Below are positions 11,285-22,023 of a DNA stretch of 64,000 bases, one piece after another; position 1 is the stretch's first letter, and each line of letters begins with the position of its first letter. The stretch lies in NCBI GenBank assembly GCA_949825065.1, contig OX463842.1, positions 37,133,323 through 37,197,322 of the forward strand, in the 5' to 3' direction. Below the pieces are notes generated by a model. That model was not told the DNA's origin, ran no database searches, and worked only from the letters and a program-made list of their open reading frames with translations. Origin of the DNA: Odontocerum albicorne. Its lineage: Eukaryota > Arthropoda > Insecta > Trichoptera > Odontoceridae. Made by a program: the position numbers and the translations under genes.

Positions 11285-11392
11285 GAGATTGAAAAGTTAA
11301 ACTTATCCGGAAGTGACTTCGCTAGGAATCGAATATTGCGCGCACTTGCTAAACATGAATGCTAAGCATTAGACAACGGCCGTTGAGCATTG
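11285..11392 (-). repeat. SINE-C head copy
   Basis: On the minus strand: CGGCCGTTGTCTAATGCTTA, CATGTTTAGCAAG, then ATTCGATTCCTAGCGAAGTC and ACTTCCGG. The same order occurs on the plus strand at 13130-13230. The boxes are tRNA-like but the stems do not form a usable tRNA. Confidence 0.55.
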
Positions 11393-11394
11393 TT

Positions 11395-11600
11395 TTATGC
11401 TTTCGTTGTATAAACTACTATGTGGCTTGTTCGTTGCCTTGTAACAATCTTCTAACTAACCAGAAAGACGTGCAAGATACCTTAAATGAAAACCGGACTG
11501 GAACCTTTTTGAAAAAAATATATATATTAATAGAAATCGAATCCGCAACCTCGAAGGTAGATGTCAAGTATGTTACCAAAACGTACACAAATTTCGTCAT
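11395..11600 (-). repeat. SINE-A copy
   Basis: Tail complement (TTCGTTGTATAAACTAC), CTTCTAACTAACCAGAAAGA, CCTTAAATGAAAACCGGACTGGAACC, an A-rich linker, then the B-box complement AATCGAATCCGCAACC and the head. The order matches the reference copy. The same DNA is open on both strands, but the frames are fortuitous. Confidence 0.75.
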
Positions 11601-11604
11601 CTAT

Positions 11605-12118
11605 ATATAATCTATGTATTTAAGTAGCTTCGTCACAAATTTGACTTAAAAACATGGAATAACTTTCCGGAAAATCCAATATATATGTATTTCACTGATA
11701 TATTTTACTTTTGTTATAAACATAATTCTCTCGTAATTCTTTACGCTTTACAAAATGTTATCTAATATTTCATGCGATCATAACTTTCCTGAGTCAGAAG
11801 ATTCCGCTAAAACTTCATGTAATTTTCATCCACATAATTCACACAAAACATATTCAGACGGGGACATTAACGTGCAATATTAATGGCGTTAAGATAAGTC
11901 CCACTATCAATCTTTTGTGACCTAATATTTATTTTATGTTACCTTGACACTTGAGGTATGAAAACCTAAAATCATATTTTCACCTATTTTCGTCCCGGAT
12001 TCGGCTCGACTACTATTTTTTTCAAAATATTTCTCTTCCTTAACTCTAATACAATTTTCACCCTAATCCCTATTTTCTTTAAGATTTATCATTTATTTAA
12101 AATTTATTTTCAAGAATT
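11605..12118. other. Unassigned AT-rich stretch
   Basis: No coding, tRNA-like or repeat signal was recognised. Confidence 0.3.
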
Positions 12119-12119
12119 T

Positions 12120-12485
12120 TCCCTCATACACTACGAGTATGTTATAAACACGGTCAGATAAATACGTACCAATAATAATTATGAAACAAAAGCTGTTTGA
12201 TTGCAAGAAATATTTTTTTCATGCACTTTTTTATAGACACGGTCAGATAGATACCAATAATAATTATGGAACAAAAGCTGTTTGTTTGCAAGAAATTATT
12301 TTTTGCATACACTGTGTACATTTGTTATAAACACGGTCATAGATACCAATAATAATTATGGGACAAAAGTTGTTTGATTGCAAGAAATATTTTTTTCATA
12401 CACTATTTTATAGATACCAATAATTATTATGAAACAAAAGCGTTTTGATTGCAAGAAATGATTTTTTATATATTGTACTATGTTA
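12120..12485 (+). repeat. Tandem repeat, 4 copies, irregular unit of about 70-110 bp
   Basis: Each unit carries (ACACGGTCAGATA)GATACC, AATAATAATTATG(A/G)AACAAAAG, CTGTTTGATTGCAAGAAAT and a T-rich TTTTTTCATACACT end. Units differ by indels; the third adds a GTGTACATTTGTTATAA segment and the fourth lacks the CACGGTCA block. Confidence 0.85.
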
Positions 12486-12539
12486 CCAAAATTTACCAAA
12501 TGTTTCGACTTTTTTCAATTTATTTTTTAACAATGTGCT

Positions 12540-12640
12540 GACGACCTCTATAGCCTAGTTCGTATTACGTTTAACTTCAACTCGGGGATTTTGGGCTCGA
12601 TTCCCGATGATACTCAGAAAAATAAGAGTCACCGATTATA
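12540..12640 (+). repeat. SINE-A head
   Basis: GACGACCTCTATAGCCTAGTTCG (A-box side) and GGGCTCGATTCCCGATGATAC (B-box) match the SINE-A head. It is cut off by the hairpin element that follows. Confidence 0.6.
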
Positions 12641-12880
12641 TATTATTTATAGTTAAGACATTAACATTGTGGAAGTTTAAATATATTGTAATTTGTTTTA
12701 TCAATCACTGTTTATTCCACTTTATATAACGGTATAACCCTACCAATTTCAAGGCTTTCACCTCATCATCAGTCTAGTTTGTGCTCCCCTGATGATGAGG
12801 TAAAAACCTTGAAACCGGTAGGGTTATATTGTTACATGAAGTAGAATAAACAGTATTTGATAAAACAAAAGTCACAGATT
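12637..12880 (+). mobile_element. HP1 palindromic hairpin element, fullest copy (222 bp)
   Basis: The element (12648-12869) is flanked by AGTCACCGATT (12637-12647) and AGTCACAGATT (12870-12880), an 11-bp duplication with one mismatch. It has a unique left segment (TTATAGTTAAGACATTAAC...TTGTAAT). It then has long inverted arms: TTTTATCAATCACTGTTTAT with its complement, AACCCTACC with GGTAGGGTT, TTTCAAGG with CCTTGAAA, and CCTCATCATCAG with CTGATGATGAGG. A 16-base loop separates the arms. No protein is encoded. The long target duplication argues for target-primed reverse transcription rather than cut-and-paste. The arms contain hammerhead-like cores (see findings). Confidence 0.7.
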
Positions 12881-13129
12881 GCTAAAATAGTTCATCTGGT
12901 AACAATATTCAAAGCGTTAGACGTGTGCGAATTTTGTTACCTCTTTACGTGCAGAATAGTATTGCTAACACGTGCGATGACAAACCGTAAGTTTCGAATC
13001 TATTCAAGTGATTCTGAACCTGAAGGACCGATAAATGGAGCTAAATACTATGTTCCATTCGCCAATTCAGATGTGTAGAATGTACCCTTCTACAAATATG
13101 AATGAATGGACCATGTACAAATATGTCTG

Positions 13130-13235
13130 GTGGCGGCGGCCGTGATCTAATGTTTTTTATTCAAGCTAAGCATGCGGATGCTCCTGGTTCGATTCCTGTG
13201 ACTTCATTTCCGATCTTATTTTACTCTTAAATCGT
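13130..13235 (+). repeat. SINE-C head copy
   Basis: GGCGGCCGTGATCTAATG, AAGCTAAGCATGCGGATGCT, a perfect B-box-like GGTTCGATTCC and CTGTGACTTCATTTCCGA. It is the same order as the reverse copy at 11285-11392. Confidence 0.55.
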
Positions 13236-13239
13236 TTCA

Positions 13240-14140
13240 TTTGTGACTATGCTGGTTTTCATAAGTTCTTATAGCAACGCAAAAAAAACGCCGGTGGCGG
13301 TTGAATTCATAGTCCAACCTCAATACTAAATATTAAATCTTAACTGTTTTTGTACTGAATAAGTAAATATTGAATGTTAAATTTTGTACAAAATAGAGTC
13401 ACATGGTTTTAATACCATATTGAAGTTTTGAGCGTATGAGGTCCGACTCTGAATACAACTAATTAATTTTTAAGATTAGAACTTAGTATTTAGGACTATT
13501 AATTCAAGCATTACAGATGCCTTCAAGATATGTCTATATTCCCTAGTACTAACATGGCCAAGCTAATTTAGATTAATTTTTAAATATCACTTAATTCGCT
13601 TAGCTTAAAAATGATGGTGTTAGACCGTCGTACATAAAAGTCGACACATTTTTTGGTATAATCCGATCTATTGGCGTTAATTTGAAATGATCTAATCTAA
13701 CTGTCTTGGTTATAATGTTAACGGGCTGGGTTCTTAACTAACTGTCTTGGTTATAAAGTTAACGGGTTGGTATTCCATGCGTACTAGAAGGACGTTAACA
13801 ACCGAAGTTTTTATTCTCCCCTGCGGTCGAGCCTGTGCGAATAAAATACTTTTAACGTATATAATAAACCCACCCCCACCCCTTGCCCACATCTTGGAAG
13901 TAGTGCACTGGTCCACGCTATTTCTAAAAAGCTTTTCGCATGATTTGACGAAGGAGTATATCTGATTCATTTTATTTTAATAAATAATATTTTTATTACT
14001 TCATTAGCTATTTTAGTGCATGATTTTATGGAAAATATTTGTGTAAGACTGTAGAAAAAGAATACAGTTATTTTGTAAAAAAAATTGTCACGTGAGTCTG
14101 TTGTGTTCCTTTTTGGCAACCTTTTAAAATGAACTAAATG
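13240..14140. other. Unassigned, with a 41-bp-period duplication
   Basis: CTGTCTTGGTTATAA(T/A)GTTAACGGG begins at 13701 and again at 13742, a short direct duplication. Overlapping frames at 13734-13970 (both strands) show no recognisable protein motif. Confidence 0.4.
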
Positions 14141-14144
14141 AGAG

Positions 14145-14240
14145 CACAAGTAAATATGGGATTCGCACCCATGGCGAGACATTTGAACCCAGTACGTACA
14201 TGGGCAACACAATCGGTTAACAGCCTAGCCTATATGGGTA
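14145..14240 (-). repeat. tRNA-like SINE head, family unclear
   Basis: The minus strand reads GGCTAGGCTGTTAACCGATT (A-box side) and GGTGCGAATCCCATA (B-box-like). Copies this complete elsewhere in the window were not found, so the family assignment is uncertain. Confidence 0.4.
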
Positions 14241-14589
14241 ATGATCCCGTCTATACCCACACGTAATTTTTTTTATTTAATACGATTTAAAATATCATTT
14301 ACTTATAAAAAAAGTTATCCGAATATAATAAAGTTGTTTTTATTAGACAATTTCGAGTAAATAATGTCCGAATTCTTGAAGAAATCAGGGTTATTACAAC
14401 ACTAAAGTTATTTAAAACTAAATAACAGTACAATCACAACAAAAAGAATACATTTTTCGAAATTTGAAAAGGAAAAAGAAAAAGTGAGAAATAATCCTAA
14501 ATAAATAAGTATTTTTAGTAAAATCTAAGCGCGCGGAAAATTATCCAACATATTATTATGATAACACTACTCGATCGAAATTGTTTGCA

Positions 14590-14806
14590 ACCCTAAATGA
14601 CGCATTTGAATATACCCTAAATCTGTTTTCACTTCTAATTATTCTACGTTTTGTTTTGCAGTCTGCAGTAAACATACTTCTACTAGTATTAAATATGTTT
14701 CATATACATATTATTGCTAAGCAACTACGTATACCGTACATCACGATGGTGTAGAATAATTATTTGGATAGCGTATATCGTACGTCACGGGCTGTTGAAG
14801 GGTTAA
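14590..14806. mobile_element. Possible piggyBac-type MITE, degenerate
   Basis: The right end reads inward from TTAA as CCCTTCAACAGCCCGTGACG, and a tandem pair of CGTATACCGTACATCACG / CGTATATCGTACGTCACG blocks lies within. A left end could be the AACCCTAAATGACGC at about 14590, but its TTAA is not intact. This is tentative. Confidence 0.3.
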
Positions 14807-14809
14807 ATA

Positions 14810-15640
14810 ATAGCGGGAGTTGTTTAAGGTAAGTCTATAAATAAAATAAGATTTGTTGACGGTACACTAAACCTGGGCATGGGCAAATGTTTTGGCTGAA
14901 GGGCCGCTTTGATAATGTAAATACTAAAACAGTCCGTCAAATAAAATGCGATTTTTGTGTAGACGCAATTTATTATCATAAAAAAGAAAATTATATACTC
15001 AATGTAAAACAAATTAGTGATTCTCCAATAAAACGTAATGTGAGGAATGTATTTTTTTAAATCTTTAATTTTGCCTTGACGGCTGCTCAAGTCAAATTTA
15101 CTCTAATTCAAATCGGGGTTAAAAATACAATGTTTCGGTAGATTTCTTTGTTCATTCGTTCTACATGCCTAAAATATTAAAAATAAGTATTATATACAAA
15201 TGTTGATCAAATGCTTGAGGTAATTTACTTTTGCTGTAAATCAATATATTATTGTTTCAAATACTCGTACATAGATTAGTATTTGAACCTTAGCTTAAAG
15301 TCAGAGGTTATCTTCTGCTATTCGTGGATTATTAAAAAAATAAGGGTGAACCACCGATTTAGGGAGGCGGCTCCTGAACATTTCTGGACACGCGTCCTGG
15401 ACGGTGGGGGAGGCAGCGCAGATAGATAGGGATAGGCAGGGGTAGAGGCTCGTGATACCCAGATCGGAGAGCGTGGCTACACACATACCATAGACTCGAG
15501 GCGTAGCATGATAACGTAACGTGTCACACTGGGGGCTGGACGTACCATCACGATATCTTGCTATTTGCTTCAGGGCATGTATTCATGTCATTTGTCTATG
15601 GAAATACTTGAAAATAAATTATCTTCTGTATTAATTTATA
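14810..15640. other. Unassigned, GC-richer patch at 15355-15560
   Basis: The patch contains GGAGGCGGCTCCTGAACATT and TCACACTGGGGGCTGGACG. A 61-codon minus frame (15301-15486) covers it without a recognisable domain. It could be a repeat end or a short untranslated exon; no splice structure was convincing. Confidence 0.3.
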
Positions 15641-15654
15641 TGTTCGCTCATTTG

Positions 15655-16045
15655 ACATAAGAACAATAACAAATTGCGGTCCCAAGTCTTCTGAGCCCAG
15701 GTTTGTTGTTTGCTTGTATTATATGTATGGAGACAGTTTTAGCACCTTTAAAATTTGTCTCAGGGAGGGTTTTTTTTTATTGGAACTATGAAACCAACGC
15801 CACGGCATAAAATCCCGTTGATTGTTTTCACCTAAAACTTTCCAAGATCTGTAAACAATATGTTGAACTCTCGATTTTTATTTTTGAATTGGTATTGAGT
15901 GGATGAATTAAACGAATTTATATTTGTTTGTTCTAAACGACATTTTTTTGTATATTATTTTTTTAAGAATCCTTTCATGCACGGGATATGGCCCTGCACT
16001 TTCTGAGCCTTGACCTGTTGTGTCCTTGTATTATATGTATGGTAG
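15655..16045 (+). repeat. Pair of diverged direct repeats
   Basis: About 60 bp ending in CTTGTATTATATGTATGG occurs at 15670-15730 and 15972-16034. Both carry a CTGAGCC...TTGT(T/G)T block just upstream. Function and class unknown. Confidence 0.45.
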
Positions 16046-16079
16046 ATAGTATGTATGTAAGTACTTCTTTCTGATATTG

Positions 16080-17475
16080 TTTTGTGTATGAGCCATGTTA
16101 ATTTTTATGCTTTTTGTAACACGTAGGTTTTGTATTCATGCGCACTCGAAATAAAATATTTTTACTATTTTAATGGTGGAAATCGACAGAACATTTTACA
16201 AATAAATACACAAGAGGCATATACTCGCATATCAACTGTTTAAAGCACATATATTACATATCCAAAATTTGGGTGAATTTGGGAAATGGAAATCAAAAGT
16301 TTATTTCAATAGGACGTAAAGTTGTATAATTTGTATATGTTTTAATGATTATATTTTTACACGACAAAATATGTTTTGACTTAAGGATATTCAAATACAT
16401 TTTTTTTAAGATTCGACATACAATATTAACACCCTGAAAAATTTGCTTGTAGCAAAGTTTTAGCGATAAAATTATTTTTATTGAGATTCTAGCCTGAAAA
16501 AGCAGGCAATGCGATCTTCTACTCGACAAATATCTGTAAATGTGCATTTAAAATGTTCGTTTATGTTACAAATTCACATTTAATAGTTTACTATACTAGA
16601 CTAAAATTTTAATTTGGACACAATATATGTTAATTAAATAAACGAGAATATTTTGAAGAATTCCTCATCGTTGCCATGAAAATAGTTAAATTTGACAAAC
16701 AATATATGCGATTGAAATAGTAAATAAACAATCTATTATATTTTTGATCGAAACATTTAAATTTAATAACAAGTCTACAATTCACCTGAATCTTGGTTTC
16801 AACAATCCTACGTTTAATGTTTAAACAGATATCTAAACTATTACGAAATTATAATGTTACTACGAGTATAAGAAATACTGGCTAAGAAAGACACCGGCGT
16901 AATTTTATGGATCGATCGCACTAATTAAAATTATTTTAGTGTTTGTACTGTTAGAGCTGTGTTTACTTAACAAGCAACTGAAACACAATACAAATAGACG
17001 TCATATTGAAATGAAACATAGAAACCCATTAATGAAATGTATACAACACAATATACGAGTACTAAACAAATTATATGCCAAAAGCGCTTTTAAAATAAAA
17101 ATTGAACTGTATATATACACAACAATAGTAAGTAAGAGACTCGCAGGTAAATGAATCCGGGATGATAGAATACAAAGCAAGCATGTTAATTTGTTGATTA
17201 ACAGTGCCAAAAAAATCGGTACAGTACTTTAAATATTTATTAACAAGCTTATTATCATCCTTCCATGAATATTGAATATTTCAATTTTGTGAAGTTGGAA
17301 GCAGAAGAACGATTCTCATTATGTAAACGATACTAAAACATGTACGTAGGCAACTTGACAGTCTGGAGAAGCAGTCGTTTATTGTGCTGCAGGTCCAGCT
17401 ACCATTAGATTAAGTTGTCTCGTAGGCAGTAGAGTGAACGGTGCGTTATGCAGTGTGCTTACTCACTGGATTATT
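16080..17475. other. Unassigned AT-rich stretch
   Basis: Several 60-85 codon frames occur on both strands but overlap one another and lack motifs. No gene is supported. Confidence 0.3.
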
Positions 17476-17479
17476 TCAA

Positions 17480-17990
17480 GAGAAGGAAAGGTCATAACGG
17501 AATCTTGGGCCCAATATAACAATAACATATGTATGCGAAACGTGGATATAACATTAAAGCGAAGGAAATAATATAAATGCGGTTGAAATGAGAGCATCGC
17601 GTAGAATGTATAGAAAAAAAATATATAACAGAGAAATAAGTCAGGAAATTAGGAAATAACGCGATTGAAAGAAAATGCAGTGCTTTAGATGAAAAAAAGA
17701 ACTTTGAGATGGTTATACTACATAGAAAAAATAATTATGACACATTTATAAAAATGATCTATATGAGTAGTATTGAAGATGTGCGAAGTTTGGGAAGCCC
17801 TAGAAAAACTTGACATGACCAAATTAATTAAATTCTGGAAGGAGGAAGAGTCAAAAGTCTTTATAATATGAGCGTATGCATAATGATGTGTTGGAACGTG
17901 GGAAAAGCGAAAGATAGAATGTAGTAGAGATCTGCTCTCTTTGCCTACCCCAAATAAGAACTTGGCGTGATATTAATATGATAATGTTTT
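17480..17990 (+). pseudogene. LINE-F-type RT C-terminal remnant
   Basis: Broken frames give NAVEMRASRRMY-like, LRWLYY-like, then MSSIEDVRSLGSPRKT and ILEGGR segments and a terminal CPLCLPQ-like end. The order matches the SETW/RWFGHV/WLDQV/SAYP array of the copy at 985-1495. Many stops and indels. A 43-base piece (17757-17803) recurs at 19518-19562. Confidence 0.6.
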
Positions 17991-18294
17991 TTTTTAGTGG
18001 AGAAAATAGTGGTTATATTCATTGTTACCATATATTCGTTTCACAGTATTCTATTAATATTTAGCACTTAATATTTTGATGGGGGAAAAATTATACGCTC
18101 GTGTATATATTATATTGTATTTTCTATTTTTCTTATCGTCTCTCGAATTTAATATTTTCGCGATAGAAAGTAAAAGTATAATGACCTAGTAAGAAAAAAA
18201 TGAAAACAATATTCTCCAGGAATCCCTCTGAGGAATGCACAATTTCATCACAATACTAGAAATAGACTCTGTTGGTCCAGAGCTGGAATACTTA

Positions 18295-18515
18295 CCGCGA
18301 TGCTAACCGTGTTTAAGGGTGAAGGGATATACCCCCTCCTCTGCTCCAGCCCTTCCCAATAATTTGGGGCGAATTCCGAAAGATCCGCGCCTGCGTCCCT
18401 CCACCCGGATCCATAACATCACCCGCTGCCCTATCTCCACACCAAGGGGGTGCATTGAGATACAGCTTCCTAGAGCAAATGTCAAGCGACGCATGAATCC
18501 CATGTGACTTTCTCA
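18295..18515. other. Orphan GC-rich patch
   Basis: About 220 bases of much higher GC than the flanks, open in three overlapping frames (two minus, one plus, 62-67 codons each). No motif was recognised. It may be part of an unknown transposon or a fragment of host exon; neither can be shown. Confidence 0.35.
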
Positions 18516-19039
18516 TATTTTCTCAAAAAAGTATACCATTCCGAGCTTTATCAATCCCTTAAATGCTTTGAGAAATGTGAAAGGTGGCTGTTAAAAAGAA
18601 TATTCAACGATAAATAAATTACCTTTGTTTTCTTTACTTGCTCCAAAATCGTTTTATAGTTTACATTACGATTGTTATGTTAAGCTATGAAGATGAAAAC
18701 TGCAATAGTTTCGCAACGTCAGTAACCATAGCATAGTATATGCAAATGTAAGAACCGAATGATTCTAAAACATATTACTTTTTTTATTGCCATCGAATTT
18801 GTATTCTATATGAGATTACGTTGAAGGTAACACTAGTTAACAAGGTTTTTGTAACAAGGGTGAAAATGGCCATTTTAGGTCAATTTTTGTGTGCTGATAA
18901 CGAATATGTACTTGAAAATGTTTAATCACGGACATTTTAAAAGAAAACCCTGAAATTAGTTTTTGACTGAAACTGAAACTTTTGAAAGATGAAAAGTTCG
19001 AAAAAAAATTAAGTGTTGAAAAACTAGAAACTTGGGAAG

Positions 19040-19385
19040 CCTTTGGAAGAGTTGTTAGTAATTTCCTAGGTTGACATTACGAACAGCTTGTACAAGAACT
19101 CTTGCAGTTACCAGAATCTAGAATGTCACTGAAAATACACTTCTCGCATTCCCATCTAGACTTTTGCCCAGAGAACTTAGGAGCTCTAAGTGATAAACAA
19201 GGGGAAATATTCCATCAGGATATTCACAGAATGGAACAATGATATCAAGGAATGTGGGTTTCTCATATGATAAGGGACTACTGTTGGTTTTTTTATAGAG
19301 AAGGTGACACGTATTTCAATATTTTAACAAAAAAATGTATTTCATATTTTAACAAAAAAATGTTGCTAGTAATCTGTTTATGGCT
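19040..19385 (+). pseudogene. Remnant of a conserved transposon-associated arthropod protein
   Basis: With a few stops, the plus strand encodes WEAFGRVVSNFLG, YEQLVQELLQ, MSLKIHFSHSHLDFCPENLG, DKQGEIFHQDIHRMEQ and YQGMW...RDYCWF. This ordered HSHLDF-PENLG-HQDI-DYCW array recurs in many unannotated arthropod proteins that I associate with mobile DNA, though I cannot name its enzymatic class. The copy has TGA/TAA stops (for example between the LG and HYEQ blocks), so it is dead. Weakly similar sequence may extend upstream to about 18840. Confidence 0.65.
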
Positions 19386-19514
19386 ATTTACTGTAATGTA
19401 CGGGCTTCTAAGTTATCTAATTTGAGTTTTCATTCAATTTAATATACAATCTATAAAAAAAAGTTGATTCGATCAACTTTATAGAAAGGCTATTTTTAAC
19501 AAAAAATTGGTATA

Positions 19515-19565
19515 TAAGGTGTATATGAGTAGTATTGAAGATGTGCGAAGTTTGAGAAGCCTTTT
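19515..19565 (+). repeat. Short LINE-F duplicate
   Basis: TATATGAGTAGTATTGAAGA and TGTGCGAAGTTTGAGAAGCC repeat 17757-17803 almost exactly, then similarity stops at a T-rich run. Confidence 0.7.
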
Positions 19566-19569
19566 TTAA

Positions 19570-20235
19570 TTTTTCCTAATTTTTCTTATGGTAATTATTT
19601 TTTATTCTGCTCCTTTTATTTTCCTATGTAACAACGTTGTATTCTGTGTCTAAATTTAGTATTTCAGGAATTTATTTATTTTCATTGTTGTAATTACGAC
19701 GTTTGAAATGCGTAAAAACGTACTTATTTTATTAAAACACTCCCCCTTCTGTTACACAAAAATGTTACGTGTTACAAACTTTTCACTGCGATTTTCGTAA
19801 TCAGCAGGGTCGATTTAGTAAGAATCAGCTAATTTAATCTCTGTTACAGACAAAAAAATTAAATTTGTTAACTAGTGTATAATTTAAGTGTGCATTTCTT
19901 CTCAGTTTAAATTAAATATGTTTTTTAATATTTGTTTTATCCATATATTTATTAATTGAACAATTTATATATGGAACATTGATGTACCAAAACTATAGTG
20001 TTTATTAAAATGTCATTTTATGCATACACATAAAAAACATATTTATGAGTATTATTTTCTTTTTTACGTATTTTTTTCTTTTTTCAGTAATGTTGTTTAC
20101 GGAGAATCCAATAATAATAATAGAACAATTTATATTATGCCGTTTAGAAAGTCAACTCTCAAGAGGGCTCTAACTCTTGATTAGAATCCACTATTATTAA
20201 CAGATTATGAATATTTAAAAAAAAAAACAAGTTGA
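19570..20235. other. Unassigned AT-rich stretch
   Basis: Only a short block at about 20115-20155 (AATAATAATAGAACAATTTAT and the following CCGTTTAGA) recurs, at 54495-54535. Nothing else was recognised. Confidence 0.35.
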
Positions 20236-20239
20236 GTGT

Positions 20240-20440
20240 AAGGATAGAAAGGTGGTTGCTGCGGCCATTCGATGAGGTACTTCCCCAAATCTGCATATAT
20301 AATATTTAGAAAACATATTTGTTAAGAAAATCGCAAAAAACTTACCGAGGAAAGACGATCTACAAAAAAACCTTAGTAGTTCTTCCGATATATGATACTA
20401 ACACATTCGGCTTTAGGTGGAGTTTAGTGTTTATATATAA
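20240..20440 (+). repeat. REP-H dispersed repeat copy
   Basis: GGTGGTTGCTGCGGCCATTC, then GAAAATCGCAAAAAACTTACCGAGG, GACGATCTAC and the conserved ACACATTCGGCTTTAGGTG terminal block, as in the copies at 3000-3195 and 56180-56325. Confidence 0.6.
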
Positions 20441-20509
20441 TCATAAATGTTGATAAGAACTCCCAAAACCGGTTGTATTTAAGTACTTCTTAAAGCTGCA
20501 CATATCACC

Positions 20510-20815
20510 CAAGGAAAGTATACATGACAAGGTGTATGGACGTGGCAGAAGCGAATATATTTGCAAGGATATAATGAAGTAGAGATCTTTTATATCTGCC
20601 TATTCCCCAACACAGCGAATAAAAGCGATTTTTTTGGAAAAATAACTTTTTCGCAATCCTGTAATTTATTATGAAAAAGTAAAATGCCTTTTTCAAAATC
20701 GCATTAAATTAAAAAGAATGTATTAATATCTTAGTCAAGGTAGTCCCCATTTTCTGATGATGTTAATTACTATACCCGAATAAGGACATGGTGTGATGAT
20801 AATGAGAAAAGGATA
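20510..20815 (+). repeat. LINE-F-type 3' tail fragments
   Basis: GGTGTATGGACGTGGCAGAAGC and TGAAGTAGAGATCTTTTATATCTGCC (20530-20605), then ATAAGGACATGGTGTGATGATAATG (20780-20805), match the 3' terminal region of LINE-F tails (compare 57010-57085). It is interrupted and decayed. Confidence 0.5.
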
Positions 20816-20819
20816 ATTT

Positions 20820-21310
20820 CTTATGGGGTATTTGAATTAATTGAACAGTTTCTAAGAACTATAAAATATCTATTCAAATTTAAAAAAAAACACTTGAAAA
20901 TAAAAGCTGTCTAGAAATCTCCGGTATTTGACCACTAAAGGAAATAATAACGCCCACCATTTAACTACTGACGTAAACAAAAAAACAAACAAATAAGAAT
21001 TTTATAACTTATAAATTTCCGCCTTGTTTTACTCCATTCGAAATCCCTCAGGAAGCATTGTATGCGAGTATGTTTTCCACTTCCCCTGTGGTTTTCTCAA
21101 TAAATGTTGTCTAAAGAGCCAGCCTTGTTCTTGATGTATCCTTTTAGAAGCCTTGTTCTTGATGCGTCCTCGTATATCCTTTTTTAACGTTTCCCTCCGT
21201 ATTTTTTTTGTTTTTTTTTTATGTGAGCTCTCGTTAAAAGTTTCAGCATTTTTAGTATTTTTTGTGGAAAACGTGATATCAAATACACTGACACCAAACC
21301 TATCACATCA
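20820..21310. other. Unassigned AT-rich stretch
   Basis: A short duplication AGCCTTGTTCTTGATG(T/C)(A/G)TCC occurs at 21122 and 21150. No gene was seen. Confidence 0.35.
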
Positions 21311-21311
21311 A

Positions 21312-21538
21312 GGGTGACCTCCGTAGCTCTATGGTTGGTAAAACACCTAATTCCAATCCGGGGTTTGCGGGCTCGATTTCCGTTTGTACCCAAATAATTT
21401 TATAACGAATTCCAGTCTGGTTTCCACTTAAGGCTTTTTTAACATTTCTCTGATTGATTGGAAGGGATTGCCGTATGGCAATAAACCTGCCAGGGTGTAC
21501 TATGTACAACAAAAGAATAATTCAATACGATACATATC
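21312..21538 (+). repeat. SINE-A copy, near full length
   Basis: Head GTGACCTCCGTAGCTCTATGG, B-box GCGGGCTCGATTTCCG, an A/T linker, TTCCAGTCTGGTTTCCACTTAAGGC, then TCTCTGATTGATTGGAAGGG, GGCAATAAACCTGCCAGGGTG and a TGTACAACAAAAGAATAATTC end. Confidence 0.8.
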
Positions 21539-21539
21539 A

Positions 21540-21990
21540 TCACGTGGAATAGACAGACAAAACAGGTTCTCTTTTCTATTCAAACACACAGCTTTGCCTT
21601 CTTCACATCCATACATCTCATCATGCACAATCTTTCGTTCATATTTCTCGTTTGATCTTCTTTCAAAATCTGATCTATAATGCTTGATCCAGTCATATTT
21701 TCCTCGGTCTAGTTCTTCCACGCACACCTTGCACTTTTGACTTTTATGTTCGCTAATTCATTCTTTCGTCATTCGTTCTCTCCACATGTCCAAACCATCC
21801 GAAAACTCCTTCCTTTGTTTCTTAAAACTTACATTTTATCCATACATTCATTTCTGATATCATCATTCCGCTTTATTTTACTCATTGACACTACTTTTTT
21901 TCTAAGTGTACTTATTTCCACAGTTTTATTCTTAATGTTATCGTTCTGCCAAATCAAAGATTCACTTCCATACGCTTATCATAGATCACC
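21540..21990 (-). pseudogene. LINE-F-type non-LTR RT C-terminal remnant
   Basis: Minus-strand complements of the terminal region (CATCCATACATCTCATCATG), the coding region around TCGTTCTCTCCACATGTCCAAACCATCC (RWFGHVER-type) and the RT-thumb end (CAAATCAAAGATTCACTTCCATACGC, the YGSEsw side). No frame is intact; the longest stretches are 70-93 codons on the wrong strand. Confidence 0.65.
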
Positions 21991-22023
21991 GCAAAAGAAG
22001 TTGGCAGTGGTCATTTGAAGAGC

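Noticed and set aside
11359..11610. Overlapping ORFs on both strands
   Set aside because: Both lie inside a SINE-A copy.
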